NCBI GenBank assembly: GCA_018985235.1
Contig: JADGIG010000043.1
Location: 1-33,449 of the forward strand
Length of the DNA: 33,449 bases
Reading direction: 5' to 3'
DNA from: Sanchytrium tribonematis
Taxonomy: Eukaryota > Sanchytriomycota > Sanchytriomycetes > Sanchytriales > Sanchytriaceae
The position numbers were made by a program, and so were the translations under genes. Numbering within the stretch: position 1 is the stretch's first letter; each line of letters starts with the position of its first letter. This document shows positions 16,870 through 25,179 of the stretch, one piece after another. Below the pieces are notes generated by a model, which saw only the letters and a program-made list of their open reading frames with translations, ran no database searches and was not told the origin of the DNA.

Positions 16870-17693
16870 ATGCTTGCAACTTTTAACAAAAATCTATTCA
16901 AAAACAAATTGGCGTTAATAACCGGTGGTGGCTCAGGAATAAATTTGGGAATCACAAAAGCATTGATGCAATTGGGCTGCACGACTATCATTGTTAGTAG
17001 GAATCTAGAAAAGCTCAGAGCTGCCTCTGACAGGTTACAAAATGAAACGAACGAAAAATGCCACATTATTAGTGCTGATGTAAGAAAATTCGAGGATTTG
17101 GAATCGAAAATTAAAGATAAATTGACTTCTTTGGGCAAACAGCTTGACTACTTGATATGTGGTGCAGCCGGAAATTTTCTAGTACCATTTAAGGACATGA
17201 GTCCCAATGCATTTAAAACAGTCATAGATATAGATTTGGTAGGCACTTTTCATACCATCAAAGCATGCTCACCATTTATTAAAAAAGATCCAAGTTCTGT
17301 TATCATTAATATGTCCGCAACTCTTCAGTATATGAATATGCCACTACAAGCGCATGCGTCAGCTGCCAAAGCTGCAATAGACAGTTTAACGATAACCTTG
17401 GCGAACGAGCTGGCTCCCATTAGAGTTGTAGCGATTGCACCGGGGCCTATTGAGGGTAATTTTTTGCTTATTAAGGAACTGAAGGACTCACAAGATTAAT
17501 GCCCCCAAATTTCAGAGAGGAAAAGCTGAGTTTGATTCCAATGAAAAGATTTGGAACAGCGGAAGATATCGCGGGTGCGGCTGTGTATTTGTGCTCACCT
17601 GCAGCATCTTATGTTACAGCTACAATTCTTGTTGTTGATGGAGGAAGTTGGAGATCTGATGGTATGATTTTTAAACTGTCTTCAAAATTATAA
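16870..17693 (+). CDS. Peroxisomal 2,4-dienoyl-CoA reductase (SPS19/DECR2 type; one 20-nt intron)
   Basis: Exons 16870-17455 and 17476-17693 give 267 aa. An SDR enzyme that reduces 2,4-dienoyl-CoA with NADPH during beta-oxidation of unsaturated fatty acids. The dinucleotide motif TGGGSGIN is near residues 18-25, GAAGNF near 98, and [20 protein letters not shown] near 148, where the usual SDR Tyr is absent, as in DECR2/SPS19, followed by AAKAA. The segment [14 protein letters not shown] is rebuilt by splicing and PAASYVT matches the family. The last three residues are SKL, a classical PTS1 peroxisome-import signal. Spacing to the convergent Mps1 gene is 2 bp. Subfamily and targeting are well supported. 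Confidence 0.95.
17456..17475 (+). other. 20-nt intron in the dienoyl-CoA reductase gene
   Basis: GTAATTTTTTGCTTATTAAG. Removal rebuilds the conserved [12 protein letters not shown] and joins two frames that otherwise end at 17499. The only intron here that is not 19 nt. Confidence 0.95.
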
Positions 17694-17695
17694 AT

Positions 17696-18706
17696 TTATT
17701 CACAAACAAAAGCATGATTTATCAGATCTGTAACAGTCGGCCGTTTTTCAGGTGCTCTATGTAAACACCACTGCATCACCTGCATCGCATTTCTTTTGGT
17801 ATTGGGGTAATTTATTGCGAAAGTGGGATCAGGGATGGCTTGCAATTTCTGATACATGTTTAAAGAATGAAATGGTGGTTGTCCATAAATCATTTTATAA
17901 AGTATGCATCCCAAGCTCCAAACATCGCTCGGCCTTCCTTGCTTATAAGTTGATTTGGTTTTGGAATTGACTAATATAGCTTCTGGGCTCATGAAATTCA
18001 GTGTTCCTACTCCGTCTTCCCTTTCTATATGCGTTGTGTCGTTTCCAATCTTTCTTGCGATACCAAAATCACTTAATTTTAGATGGCCAGAAACCAAAAT
18101 GAAGTTTGCGGGTTTTAAATCACTGTGAACAATTCTATGATGATGCACAACTTTCACAGCCTCGAGCATTTCTTTCCAATAAACTCTTATATAGCACATT
18201 TCAAGTCCACCTTTTTCTAAATGGCATCTGATAAGTTTGTCTAAATCCATTTGGCCCAATTCTAATATCATCAATATGGTTCCTTCTCGCTCATCAATTT
18301 CATACTCATACAGACTTATGATTCTCTCTTCCTTAGATAAACTTTCTAATAATTTGATTTCTTCGATAAACATTGGAAGTTCTTCCGAATTTACATTAAC
18401 ATTTTTCAGAGCAAATTGCTTAAAGGAGGAGTTAATAACCTTGAACACATTTGAACTGCCACCTTTTCCTATCTTTTCTACTTCCAAAAATTTTTGATTT
18501 TCTACGCTCCAATATTTTCTATTTTCCGTCTCAAAAAACGAGTCAGCAGCTGCAACTGATGTTGGTTCGAAGAGCATCCTCATTCTTGAATTATCAACTT
18601 TTATAGGCGTTTCTTGCACATAGTGTTCTGGAGAAGCCTCGAACAATTCTTTTTGCAATTGCCTAAGCTTTGTATAAGGAGTTTCTTCAAATTCACTTCG
18701 AATCAT
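17696..18706 (-). CDS. MPS1: Mps1/TTK-family spindle-checkpoint protein kinase, short form
   Basis: 336 aa, ATG at 18706. The kinase domain fills about residues 72-335: Gly loop IGKGGSSNVF (79-88), Lys in FALKNV (K101), and catalytic loop HSDLKPANF (H194, D196), where HSD instead of HRD is typical of Mps1. DFG is at 213-215, followed by VGTLNFMSPEAI and SDVWSLGCILYKMIYG. Mps1 phosphorylates kinetochore MELT repeats and functions in spindle assembly checkpoint signalling. The N-terminal region is only about 70 residues, against several hundred with TPR repeats in yeast or animal Mps1, so kinetochore targeting must differ or sit in another gene. The stop TAA lies in AATAAA. Start codons of this gene and TMEM161 are 29 bp apart. 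Confidence 0.92.
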   Translation of the reverse strand: MIRSEFEETPYTKLRQLQKELFEASPEHYVQETPIKVDNSRMRMLFEPTSVAAADSFFETENRKYWSVENQKFLEVEKIGKGGSSNVFKVINSSFKQFALKNVNVNSEELPMFIEEIKLLESLSKEERIISLYEYEIDEREGTILMILELGQMDLDKLIRCHLEKGGLEMCYIRVYWKEMLEAVKVVHHHRIVHSDLKPANFILVSGHLKLSDFGIARKIGNDTTHIEREDGVGTLNFMSPEAILVNSKTKSTYKQGRPSDVWSLGCILYKMIYGQPPFHSLNMYQKLQAIPDPTFAINYPNTKRNAMQVMQWCLHRAPEKRPTVTDLINHAFVCE

Positions 18707-18735
18707 TTCGTTTTAAAAAACAAATTTTCAACACA
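18707..18735. promoter_or_regulatory. 29-bp divergent intergenic spacer
   Basis: The only non-coding DNA between the start codons of Mps1 (minus) and TMEM161 (plus), A/T-rich. Both promoters must be contained here or extend into the coding regions. Confidence 0.4.
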
Positions 18736-19920
18736 ATGGGGTCAAGTTTCGCAGCTACAATCATTGGGATCGTTTTAATTTATCGTCTAGATAAGATTTT
18801 AAATTTTACTTATTTACTACTTAAGAATTGTATCATTTATGAGCCATATACTATTGAGGAATATTTTGAGAAGCTGAAAATGAAGAAAAAGCAATTAGAA
18901 TTTGACATAGAAGCAAGCTACAAGGACATATCCAACATTGGGCTAAGGGGTAGATTAATACAACCAAAAAATTATATAATCAAAACGGGAGCATTAGATA
19001 ACGTTTTCTTTTTTGAACAGTTTCAACAATTGACATTATTTAGCTATTCTGCACTGCTAGTTGTTATGCTGTCTCACTTTTTAGAAATGGTTTTTCCGAA
19101 TGACAACGGAATTTTGAATTTAAATCTGGGTATCACCTGGTCATTGTTTGCGTTATTCATACAAATTTTATTTATGGCTCTATCAATTGAAGATAAATCG
19201 CAGCTAATAATGGTTGGATTAGCTGCCACACAAGGATTTTTTGTGGCTAGTTTATTTACGATTCACACTGGGTTTGGCCAGCCTTTAAAGGTTGTATTTC
19301 AAGATTTCAAATTATATTTAAGTGGAACAACGTGGGCAACATCGATGGTAATTTCTGAGAAATACTTTTTGTTGTTCTTGACTCTATATTGCGCCATTGT
19401 TTCCAGTGTGCTGACTGTGCCATCGTTAAGAAAATTTAAAACCTATCTGATTTCCACGGCAAGGGAGACTGATTCGGTTTTGTTATCTATGTTGCATTTT
19501 GAGCTTCTGTCTCCTTTGATGGTAGTCATTTCACTTTTGTACTTTAAAAGCTCAATTTTTGGTCATCTTATATGTCTTATAGACATAACAATCAACTTTT
19601 ACTTATTTAAAAGCCATGCGCAGTGGTTTCTTAATTTAGCAAAAATCAAAACAGCCAGTATCGCTCTCATTCCTGGAAAAACAAAGGTGCAAATATTTAT
19701 TAATACAATCAAATATTTAAATGGTTATAGTTGCGTCGCATTTGTTCAACTTTTGGCGCCAATACTTTTGAAATCACAAGTATACATAATGTATCTCCTC
19801 AGACCACATGCTTTCTGGTGGTTTATGCTTGTATGGACTTGCCTTAATCAAATTTGTTTATCAATGGTGGCAATATTTATAAATGTGGTGTTTCAAAGAA
19901 AAATACCAATCGTAGAATAA
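18736..19920 (+). CDS. TMEM161-like multi-pass membrane protein
   Basis: 394 aa from ATG at 18736 (MGSSFAATIIGIVL); an in-frame TTG 22 codons upstream is ignored. One N-terminal hydrophobic segment and about eight to nine further helices are visible. Similarity to TMEM161A/B is judged from ordered motifs: SSVLTVPSLRKFKTYL (family FLTFPGLRLAQMHLD region), LLSMLHFELLSPLMVV (LLHINFLAPLFMV), SHAQWFLNLA (SHLQAYLNLA) and GYSCVAFVQLLAPILL. It is shorter than the human proteins (about 480 aa), mainly in the loop after the first helix. Function is poorly known; TMEM161B affects membrane excitability in animals. The stop is in AATAAA. Confidence 0.85.
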   Translation: MGSSFAATIIGIVLIYRLDKILNFTYLLLKNCIIYEPYTIEEYFEKLKMKKKQLEFDIEASYKDISNIGLRGRLIQPKNYIIKTGALDNVFFFEQFQQLTLFSYSALLVVMLSHFLEMVFPNDNGILNLNLGITWSLFALFIQILFMALSIEDKSQLIMVGLAATQGFFVASLFTIHTGFGQPLKVVFQDFKLYLSGTTWATSMVISEKYFLLFLTLYCAIVSSVLTVPSLRKFKTYLISTARETDSVLLSMLHFELLSPLMVVISLLYFKSSIFGHLICLIDITINFYLFKSHAQWFLNLAKIKTASIALIPGKTKVQIFINTIKYLNGYSCVAFVQLLAPILLKSQVYIMYLLRPHAFWWFMLVWTCLNQICLSMVAIFINVVFQRKIPIVE

Positions 19921-19929
19921 AATTTATTC
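19915..19929. terminator. 15-bp two-way gene-end element (GAATAAA-A-TTTATTC)
   Basis: A near-perfect inverted repeat GAATAAAATTTATTC. The left arm contains the Glu-stop of TMEM161 and the right arm, read on minus, contains the Glu-stop of ALDH7. Each arm is an AATAAA on its strand, so one 15-bp element supplies both stop codons and both polyadenylation signals. Confidence 0.7.
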
Positions 19930-21490
19930 GAATTTGATTCCTTGAGCCAATGGGAGTTTACCAGAGTAATTAATAGTGCAAGTTTGCTGTCTACAGTATT
20001 GTTTCCAAGCGTCACTTCCTGATTCTCTGCCCCATCCAGTTTCTTTATTTCCACCGAATGCACCTCCAATTTCTGCGCCATTTGTTGGGATATTTACGTT
20101 GACTATCCCACAATCCGATCCACTTGGCCCGATCCATTTAAAAATATTTGACAAATTATTTGTAAAAAGGGATGACGAAAGCCCTTGGCTTACATTATTG
20201 TTGATATCAATTGCTTCCTTTAAATTCTAAATAAAAATGCTATACCTTGACCTTGACACAATGCACCACAGGAACAAACACTTCCTCCTTTAGGATATTT
20301 GATTCTTTAGAAAGTTCGGAAATGGTCGGATATACAAAATTACCGTTACACCCTTCGTGTTTCTTTGAATCAGAGCTAATAACTTTTCCACCATATCTTA
20401 TCTTTCCACCATCTTTTTTTATATTAGAAATAAGTTTTTCATAGTCTTGTAATTGTTTGTCTGTATGCAAGGGGCCACAAAGTGTTCCGGGAGTCAAGGG
20501 GTCTCCAATCTTTACTTGTTTATAAGCTTTTTCTAATTTATCAACGAATTCCTCATATATGTCTTCATGCAAAATAAGTCTTCTGACAGTAGTGCATCGT
20601 TGACCAGCAGTACCGACAGCTGCAAACAGAGTAGCACGCACCGCCACATCTATATCTGCATCATTCATTACAATTAAAGCATTATTGCCTCCTAGCTCTA
20701 ACAATGTTTTCCCACACCAGTTGGACCTTTCTTTAGATACCAGCTTCCCGATTTTGGTACTACCAGTAAAACTTAATAGTTGAACACGTTTGTCATTTGC
20801 CAAGGTTTTACCAACATCTGCCTGTCCAAGAACAAGACTACTTAATGCAGGTGATAGGGAATTTCGCTTTAAAACCTTTCTGACTATTTTCGTTGTTGCG
20901 ATTGCAGTCAGTGGTGTTGTAGGTGCGGGTTTCCACAAAATTGAATTTCCTGTAATCCAGGCCAATGCTGCATTCCATCCAAACACAGCGTTGGGGAAAT
21001 TGAATGCAGTAATAACTCCTACTACTCCTAAAGGATTAAACACTTCAAGCATTGCATGTCCAGGTCTTTCAGAAGGAATAACCTTACCATTTAGCATGCG
21101 GCTTAGTCCAACTGCATAGTCGCAAATGTCAATTGTCTCTTGCACTTCTCCCAATGCTTCTTGGTAAATTTTACCCATTTCCATGCTGATTATTAAAGCA
21201 AGTTCACCCTTATTTTTAGATATTTCATCCCGAATGTCCTTAACTATTAGGCCTCTTTGCGGAGCTGGTATGTCTCTGAATTGCAAATATGCGGAATGTG
21301 CATCTTTTATGGCGAATTTCATTTCCTCAACTGTATTTTCTTTAACGGTGGCCAATACTTTGTTTGTACTTGGATTAATAACTTTTATATCTCCAACGTC
21401 TTTGAAGTACTTTTCTTTTACACTGAGCCATTCCCCAGGTAATGCTGTTGGCAATTTTATATGTAGTCGACGAGCAAATTGCAGCATCAA
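19924..21490 (-). CDS. ALDH7-family aldehyde dehydrogenase (antiquitin-like; one 19-nt intron)
   Basis: Exons 21490-20246 and 20226-19924 give 515 aa. ALDH7A1 oxidises alpha-aminoadipic semialdehyde in lysine degradation and detoxifies other aldehydes. Visible motifs: [36 protein letters not shown], the catalytic Glu in [11 protein letters not shown], the catalytic Cys in [13 protein letters not shown], and the family-specific [20 protein letters not shown] near the C-terminus. The N-terminus [14 protein letters not shown] is basic and amphipathic and could be a mitochondrial presequence. The second exon restores [20 protein letters not shown] after splicing. The stop is shared with the two-way element at 19915-19929. 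Confidence 0.95.
20227..20245 (-). other. 19-nt intron in the ALDH7 gene
   Basis: On the minus strand GTATAGCATTTTTATTTAG. Removal joins HCVKVK to [10 protein letters not shown], a conserved ALDH7 stretch; retention gives an immediate stop. Confidence 0.95.
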
Positions 21491-21536
21491 AATTGTTTGA
21501 AAAATTTAAATCTAAAAATATTTACTGATACTAAGA

Positions 21537-21650
21537 TTACAAGTTGAAAACGGCTTTTTTGAGACACGGTACATAAACAGGATGAAATATTGCGACCAGA
21601 ACTTTAACATTCCAAGCCAAACAAATAAGGAGAACTAGGGAAGTAATCAT
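21537..21650 (-). CDS. Possible 37-aa hydrophobic small ORF
   Basis: ATG at 21650 to TAA at 21539-21537, lying wholly in the 210-bp gap between DnaJ and ALDH7 on their strand. It encodes a short hydrophobic stretch (SLVLLICLAWNVKVLVAIF) followed by a basic end (CLKKAVFNL), like a single-span micropeptide. It has no AATAAA at its stop, and no homologue was recognised. May be chance. Confidence 0.25.
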   Translation of the reverse strand: MITSLVLLICLAWNVKVLVAIFHPVYVPCLKKAVFNL

Positions 21651-21700
21651 AGATTTCCTTGTTTGAGAATTAAAGGACCAAAAAAATTAAAAAAAGATTT

Positions 21701-22946
21701 TTATTGTTGACCACATTGAACTCGCTCTCCATGCATATGTTCGTCCTCATCGTGGTCTCTACCGCCAGACTCCTGTTCTAGGTCTCGAATATCACGATCA
21801 GTAACACTAGAAACATTAACTGGGAGAGCATCTTTAATTTGAGCATTGCTTGGTTGCTCAGCATCCCAAGGCAGAAGCTTCTTTAAGGCATCGATATTTG
21901 AGGGCGTAAAAAAGTTTGGAGCTGGGAATTGTACATCGAATAAAACAAATAAATTACCTTTTTGATGGTGTCTTCTGGTTGGCATTCCTTCTGCGCCTAT
22001 CATTTTAGTTGATCCTAAATTAAAATCATTTACCAGGCTGTATTTCGTTTGCACCCACACTGATACTCATGGCTCTATTGTCCAAATGATTTAAGACAAT
22101 GGTTCCTCCACAAAGGGCAGTGCTTAAAGGAACCTTGACAGAAGTTGTCAAGTGATTGCCTTTTCTTTGAAACTTATCGTGTGATTGCACGTCTAGAATT
22201 ATCACAACATCACCTGGAATAACATCTGGTTCTTGATCACCTTCGCCGGCAAATCTTATCGTTTCTTCGTGCTCCATTCCTTTTTCAATATGAACTTCCA
22301 AGATCTTTCTCTCTTTAGAAGTGCATTTTCCATTGCAAGATCTACATAAATTAGCTGGATCGATGGATTTTCCTTGGCCTTTGCAGGTTGGACAAACAGT
22401 TTGCATTTGTTGAATCATAGGTCCGATTTGTCGAACAATCATTTTGACTCCACTTCCTCTGCAGTCGGAACATGTACTTTTCATTCCCTTCTCCTTTGCA
22501 CCGCTTCCATCGCATTGAGGGCATAATATAGTCTTGTTTAAAGCGAGTTTAGTAGTCTTGCCTTTGTAAACATCCTCCAAAGTAACTTTCAAGACATGTG
22601 CTACATCTTTTCCTTTCTGCTGTCTTTGACCACGGCCGCCTCCACCGCCAAACATACCTCCAAAAGACCCACCAAAAAAGCTACTGAAAATATCTTCAGC
22701 ATTGTGAAATCCTCCCATATTACCAAGACCCTGTTCACCATATTGATCGTACATTTGTCTTTTCTCTGGATCACTCAGAACCTCAAAAGCTGCGCTGATA
22801 TCTTTAAATTTTTCAGCAGCTTCAGGAGAGCTATTTTTATCTGGATGATATTTTAAAGCCAATTTTCTATATGCCTTTTTGATGTCATTTTCTCCAGCAC
22901 CAGGACTCACATTTAATAAATCATAAAATTTAGTTTCTTTTACCAT
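21701..22946 (-). CDS. Type I DnaJ/Hsp40 co-chaperone, Ydj1/DNAJA-like (one 19-nt intron)
   Basis: Exons 22946-22034 and 22014-21701 give 408 aa. Class A Hsp40 that stimulates Hsp70 and binds clients. J domain at residues 1-70 with HPD at 34-36 (KYHPDKN), then a Gly/Phe-rich region (about 72-105). The zinc-binding domain has [24 protein letters not shown] and CRSCNGKC; the last Cys-x-x-Cys-x-Gly unit is slightly off consensus, as in Ydj1. Substrate-binding domains follow with [19 protein letters not shown]. The segment [15 protein letters not shown] is rebuilt by splicing. The C-terminus CGQQ is a likely CaaX farnesylation box, the usual membrane-association signal of Ydj1/DNAJA1/2. The stop lies in AATAAA. 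Confidence 0.96.
22015..22033 (-). other. 19-nt intron in the DnaJ gene
   Basis: On the minus strand GTAAATGATTTTAATTTAG. Removal restores [15 protein letters not shown]; retention stops immediately at the TAA within GTAAAT. Confidence 0.95.
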
Positions 22947-23232
22947 TGTAAATTGTGAAAACTTTTTGAAGGGGAAATTCTCGAAGAATCAAATTTGTCT
23001 CGAAGTGTTATCGATTCGACCGTGTAACCATCATTATAAAAATTTGCCAACATTTTAAGGACTATGCATATCAGATCTTTTGTGTTGTGGTTAATAGATC
23101 GGTAAGTAATTATGTATTGTGTCGCAATTTTAAAATCATTTAATTTAACCACAATGGTGGTCTAATTGAACCATTTGTATTATGAAAGGTCAGATATTAA
23201 CAAAATGTACATATTGGGCTTAAGGATATCTA
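22947..23232. promoter_or_regulatory. 286-bp divergent spacer, the largest gap; no gene seen
   Basis: Lies between the DnaJ (minus) and APH-kinase (plus) starts. A minus-strand frame covers 22940-23152 but begins at GTG; its first ATG leaves only 37 codons. Short ATG frames at 23182 and 23205 precede the plus gene, and the second overlaps its start. No tRNA-like A/B boxes were found. Probably the two promoters; the larger size may fit heat-inducible control of DnaJ (inference). Confidence 0.35.
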
Positions 23233-24225
23233 ATGTTAACGCAACAAAAACCATCTATGCTAAAAGGGGCTTTGAAAACAATGACACACTTTGACAATCA
23301 AGTTGATGTTTTCGATTACGTCAAATCTGTTTACGCAGATGCCGTTTCATGCATAAGGCTAAAAGGTGGAGCTGTCAATTACGTTTACAGGATTGGTCTC
23401 GAATCCACATCAGTAATTCTAAAGCACTATGGTCCAACATTAGCTTCTAATAAGGAGTTTCCATTTTCTCAAGATCGATATTTTGTAGAAAAAGAAGCAT
23501 TACTCAAGTTTTCTTCGATATCGACAAAAGATTTTAAAGTCCCAAAGTTGTTGTATTTTAAGGATGAAGACTATGTCATAATTATGGAAGATGCTGGCGA
23601 GGATTCAATTTCGCTGATGACTTATTTTAAAAAGAATGAGCACCATCTTGATATGGACAACATTGACACTAAAATAATTAATTTTTTGCTTAAACTTAAC
23701 TCAATAGACGTTAAAAGACTATCTCCAATTTTTAAGAATACCTTAGCAAGGCAAACCGTCTCCACATTCTATAAGAATCTTCAAATATATGTTGAGAAAT
23801 CAAAATCCGAATCTTTGCTCCATTATTCTGGATCAAAAATGCCTGCAATTCCTGCAAGCCCGGTTATTATATTTGGAGATTTGTGGCCCAACTCTCTTCA
23901 TATAAACCTAAAAAGCAAAACAATTTGGATTATTGACTGGGAGTTTGCTCGGTTTGGATCTGCATTTGAGGATGTATCCCAGTTCATCGCAAATATTTGG
24001 CTAATGGAACAAAAGTATAAAGAATACGAAATTGAACGGGTTCGTGATTTTCGAAATTCTTTTATACAAAAATACTTAAATCTAGTAGGAAGCGGTTCTC
24101 AAAGTGATGCAGTAAGGTTTCTTGTGTATGTAGTCTTGCTTGTGCATTTGCCTAGTTGGGATTTTAATTCTCCACAAAAAATAATAGAGGACGCCGCTGC
24201 AGCATCTTCCACCATATTTAAATAA
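23233..24225 (+). CDS. APH/choline-kinase-fold phosphotransferase-like protein
   Basis: 330 aa from ATG at 23233; further Met at residues 9 and 17 are alternative starts. Kinase-like fold motifs: GGAVNYVYRIGL (nucleotide loop), VILKHYG (putative K64), IIMEDAG (hinge), catalytic loop GDLWPNSLHI (D216, N220) and metal-binding IIDWEFARFG (D235). This order matches the aminoglycoside phosphotransferase family, which includes choline/ethanolamine kinases, methylthioribose kinase and many fungal proteins of unknown substrate. The GDLWPNS form and lack of choline-kinase motifs make a small-molecule kinase of unknown substrate the best call. The stop TAA is in AATAAA. The 3' end lies antisense to the end of the MORN frame. 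Confidence 0.8.
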   Translation: MLTQQKPSMLKGALKTMTHFDNQVDVFDYVKSVYADAVSCIRLKGGAVNYVYRIGLESTSVILKHYGPTLASNKEFPFSQDRYFVEKEALLKFSSISTKDFKVPKLLYFKDEDYVIIMEDAGEDSISLMTYFKKNEHHLDMDNIDTKIINFLLKLNSIDVKRLSPIFKNTLARQTVSTFYKNLQIYVEKSKSESLLHYSGSKMPAIPASPVIIFGDLWPNSLHINLKSKTIWIIDWEFARFGSAFEDVSQFIANIWLMEQKYKEYEIERVRDFRNSFIQKYLNLVGSGSQSDAVRFLVYVVLLVHLPSWDFNSPQKIIEDAAAASSTIFK

Positions 24226-25115
24226 ATTGCTGAATCATTTATTGAGTATAAGAAAAACCAGTGCAAAGAGTTCGAAATATCCAACTTCTCTAAATGTCTG
24301 GGATGTTCTTGACTGCACAATATCAAGAGCACTTCAATGAATTGATATGGCAGTACGTATCCAAGTGTAGTGCGCAACTTGAGAGGTTCGATGAGTTCGA
24401 ATTGTCTAGTGAAATTCAGACACTGATCTTTAGTCATCCATATACTGTTCCCAGAGATCTTGTCGTACATCCTCTCAATTGGACCCTTAAGAAACTTGAG
24501 CATGCTGTGTAATTTTTGGCTGGCATATTCCACAGGAATATTGAAAACAGTATCAGGACTGAGCAACAAACTTTGTTCAGCGAGACCATCCTTATATTGA
24601 GTTTCAATTAAATGGCCAGTCGGGGTTATAGTGTTGAATTTACCTTGTTTTACGTTTAGATAAAATTCGCCTTCATGACAATTGCCGTCTTTGTCTAAGT
24701 AGCTACCCCAGCCGCTAAATTTACCACAATTAAAATTCCCTACAAATTTTACTATGTTGTTAGGATGGAAGAATCTTAATTGTCCGTTCCCATTCATTGT
24801 GAAATTTTGAAATTCACCGCAATATAAAAATTCTGTTGTTTTCAGTGTTCCATACATGATGTCTTTTTCACTAAATACACCTTCATATTCTAAAGTTCCA
24901 CATTGCAAGTTTCCTGAATAATTTTTATTGATTTTGTCATAAGTCAAGTCATTTGCAATAAAAATGGAGCCAAGATTGACCTCATCAGATTCCAGCTTAT
25001 GTGTAATTTCAATTTGAGGTGAGATTGGTGGTTTTTTCATTAAAAAGAAGTCACTGATTTTAATTTTTGGTTGCGGTTTGAACATTATAATGCACTTATG
25101 ATTGGTGAAATTCAT
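24099..25115 (-). CDS. MORN-repeat protein (3' end uncertain)
   Basis: 338 aa as an uninterrupted frame from ATG at 25115; Met at residue 11 is an alternative start. Four to five MORN-like units lie at about residues 65-165 (YSGNLQCGTLEYEGVF, YCGEFQNFTMNGNGQL, FVGNFNCGKFSGWGSYLD, HEGEFYLNVKQGKF). A helical C-terminal domain without recognised family follows. MORN repeats mediate membrane or protein scaffolding. The reading frame extends 127 bp into the antisense of the convergent kinase gene, unlike other convergent pairs here. The expected gene-end AATAAA at 24243-24238 falls inside the frame with its TAA out of phase. I found no intron matching the local pattern that would fix this, so the last ~45 residues are doubtful. 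Confidence 0.7.
   Translation of the reverse strand: MNFTNHKCIIMFKPQPKIKISDFFLMKKPPISPQIEITHKLESDEVNLGSIFIANDLTYDKINKNYSGNLQCGTLEYEGVFSEKDIMYGTLKTTEFLYCGEFQNFTMNGNGQLRFFHPNNIVKFVGNFNCGKFSGWGSYLDKDGNCHEGEFYLNVKQGKFNTITPTGHLIETQYKDGLAEQSLLLSPDTVFNIPVEYASQKLHSMLKFLKGPIERMYDKISGNSIWMTKDQCLNFTRQFELIEPLKLRTTLGYVLPYQFIEVLLILCSQEHPRHLEKLDISNSLHWFFLYSINDSAIYLNMVEDAAAASSIIFCGELKSQLGKCTSKTTYTRNLTASL
24221..24243. terminator. Inverted AATAAA pair at convergent kinase/MORN ends
   Basis: AATAAA at 24221-24226 contains the stop of the APH-like gene; TTTATT at 24238-24243 is AATAAA on minus, where the MORN transcript would be expected to end. Confidence 0.5.
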
Positions 25116-25179
25116 TTCTAACTGACCTCATTGGTGCTCGTGGGTCTCCTATTAAACCGCTGATCACCCTCGCTGAACC

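Noticed and set aside
22940-23152. 70-codon minus-strand frame upstream of DnaJ
   Set aside because: It begins at GTG, its first ATG leaves 37 codons with no recognisable features, and it ends within the DnaJ start region; treated as promoter/leader DNA.
24099-25115. A hidden 19-nt intron in the MORN gene that would bring the AATAAA-embedded stop into frame
   Set aside because: Checked every GT on the coding strand for an AG 19 nt later and for the YTNAY-NN-AG acceptor; none fits. A 20-nt GTGCTC...GCAG segment gives another stop, but its acceptor lacks the -6 A.
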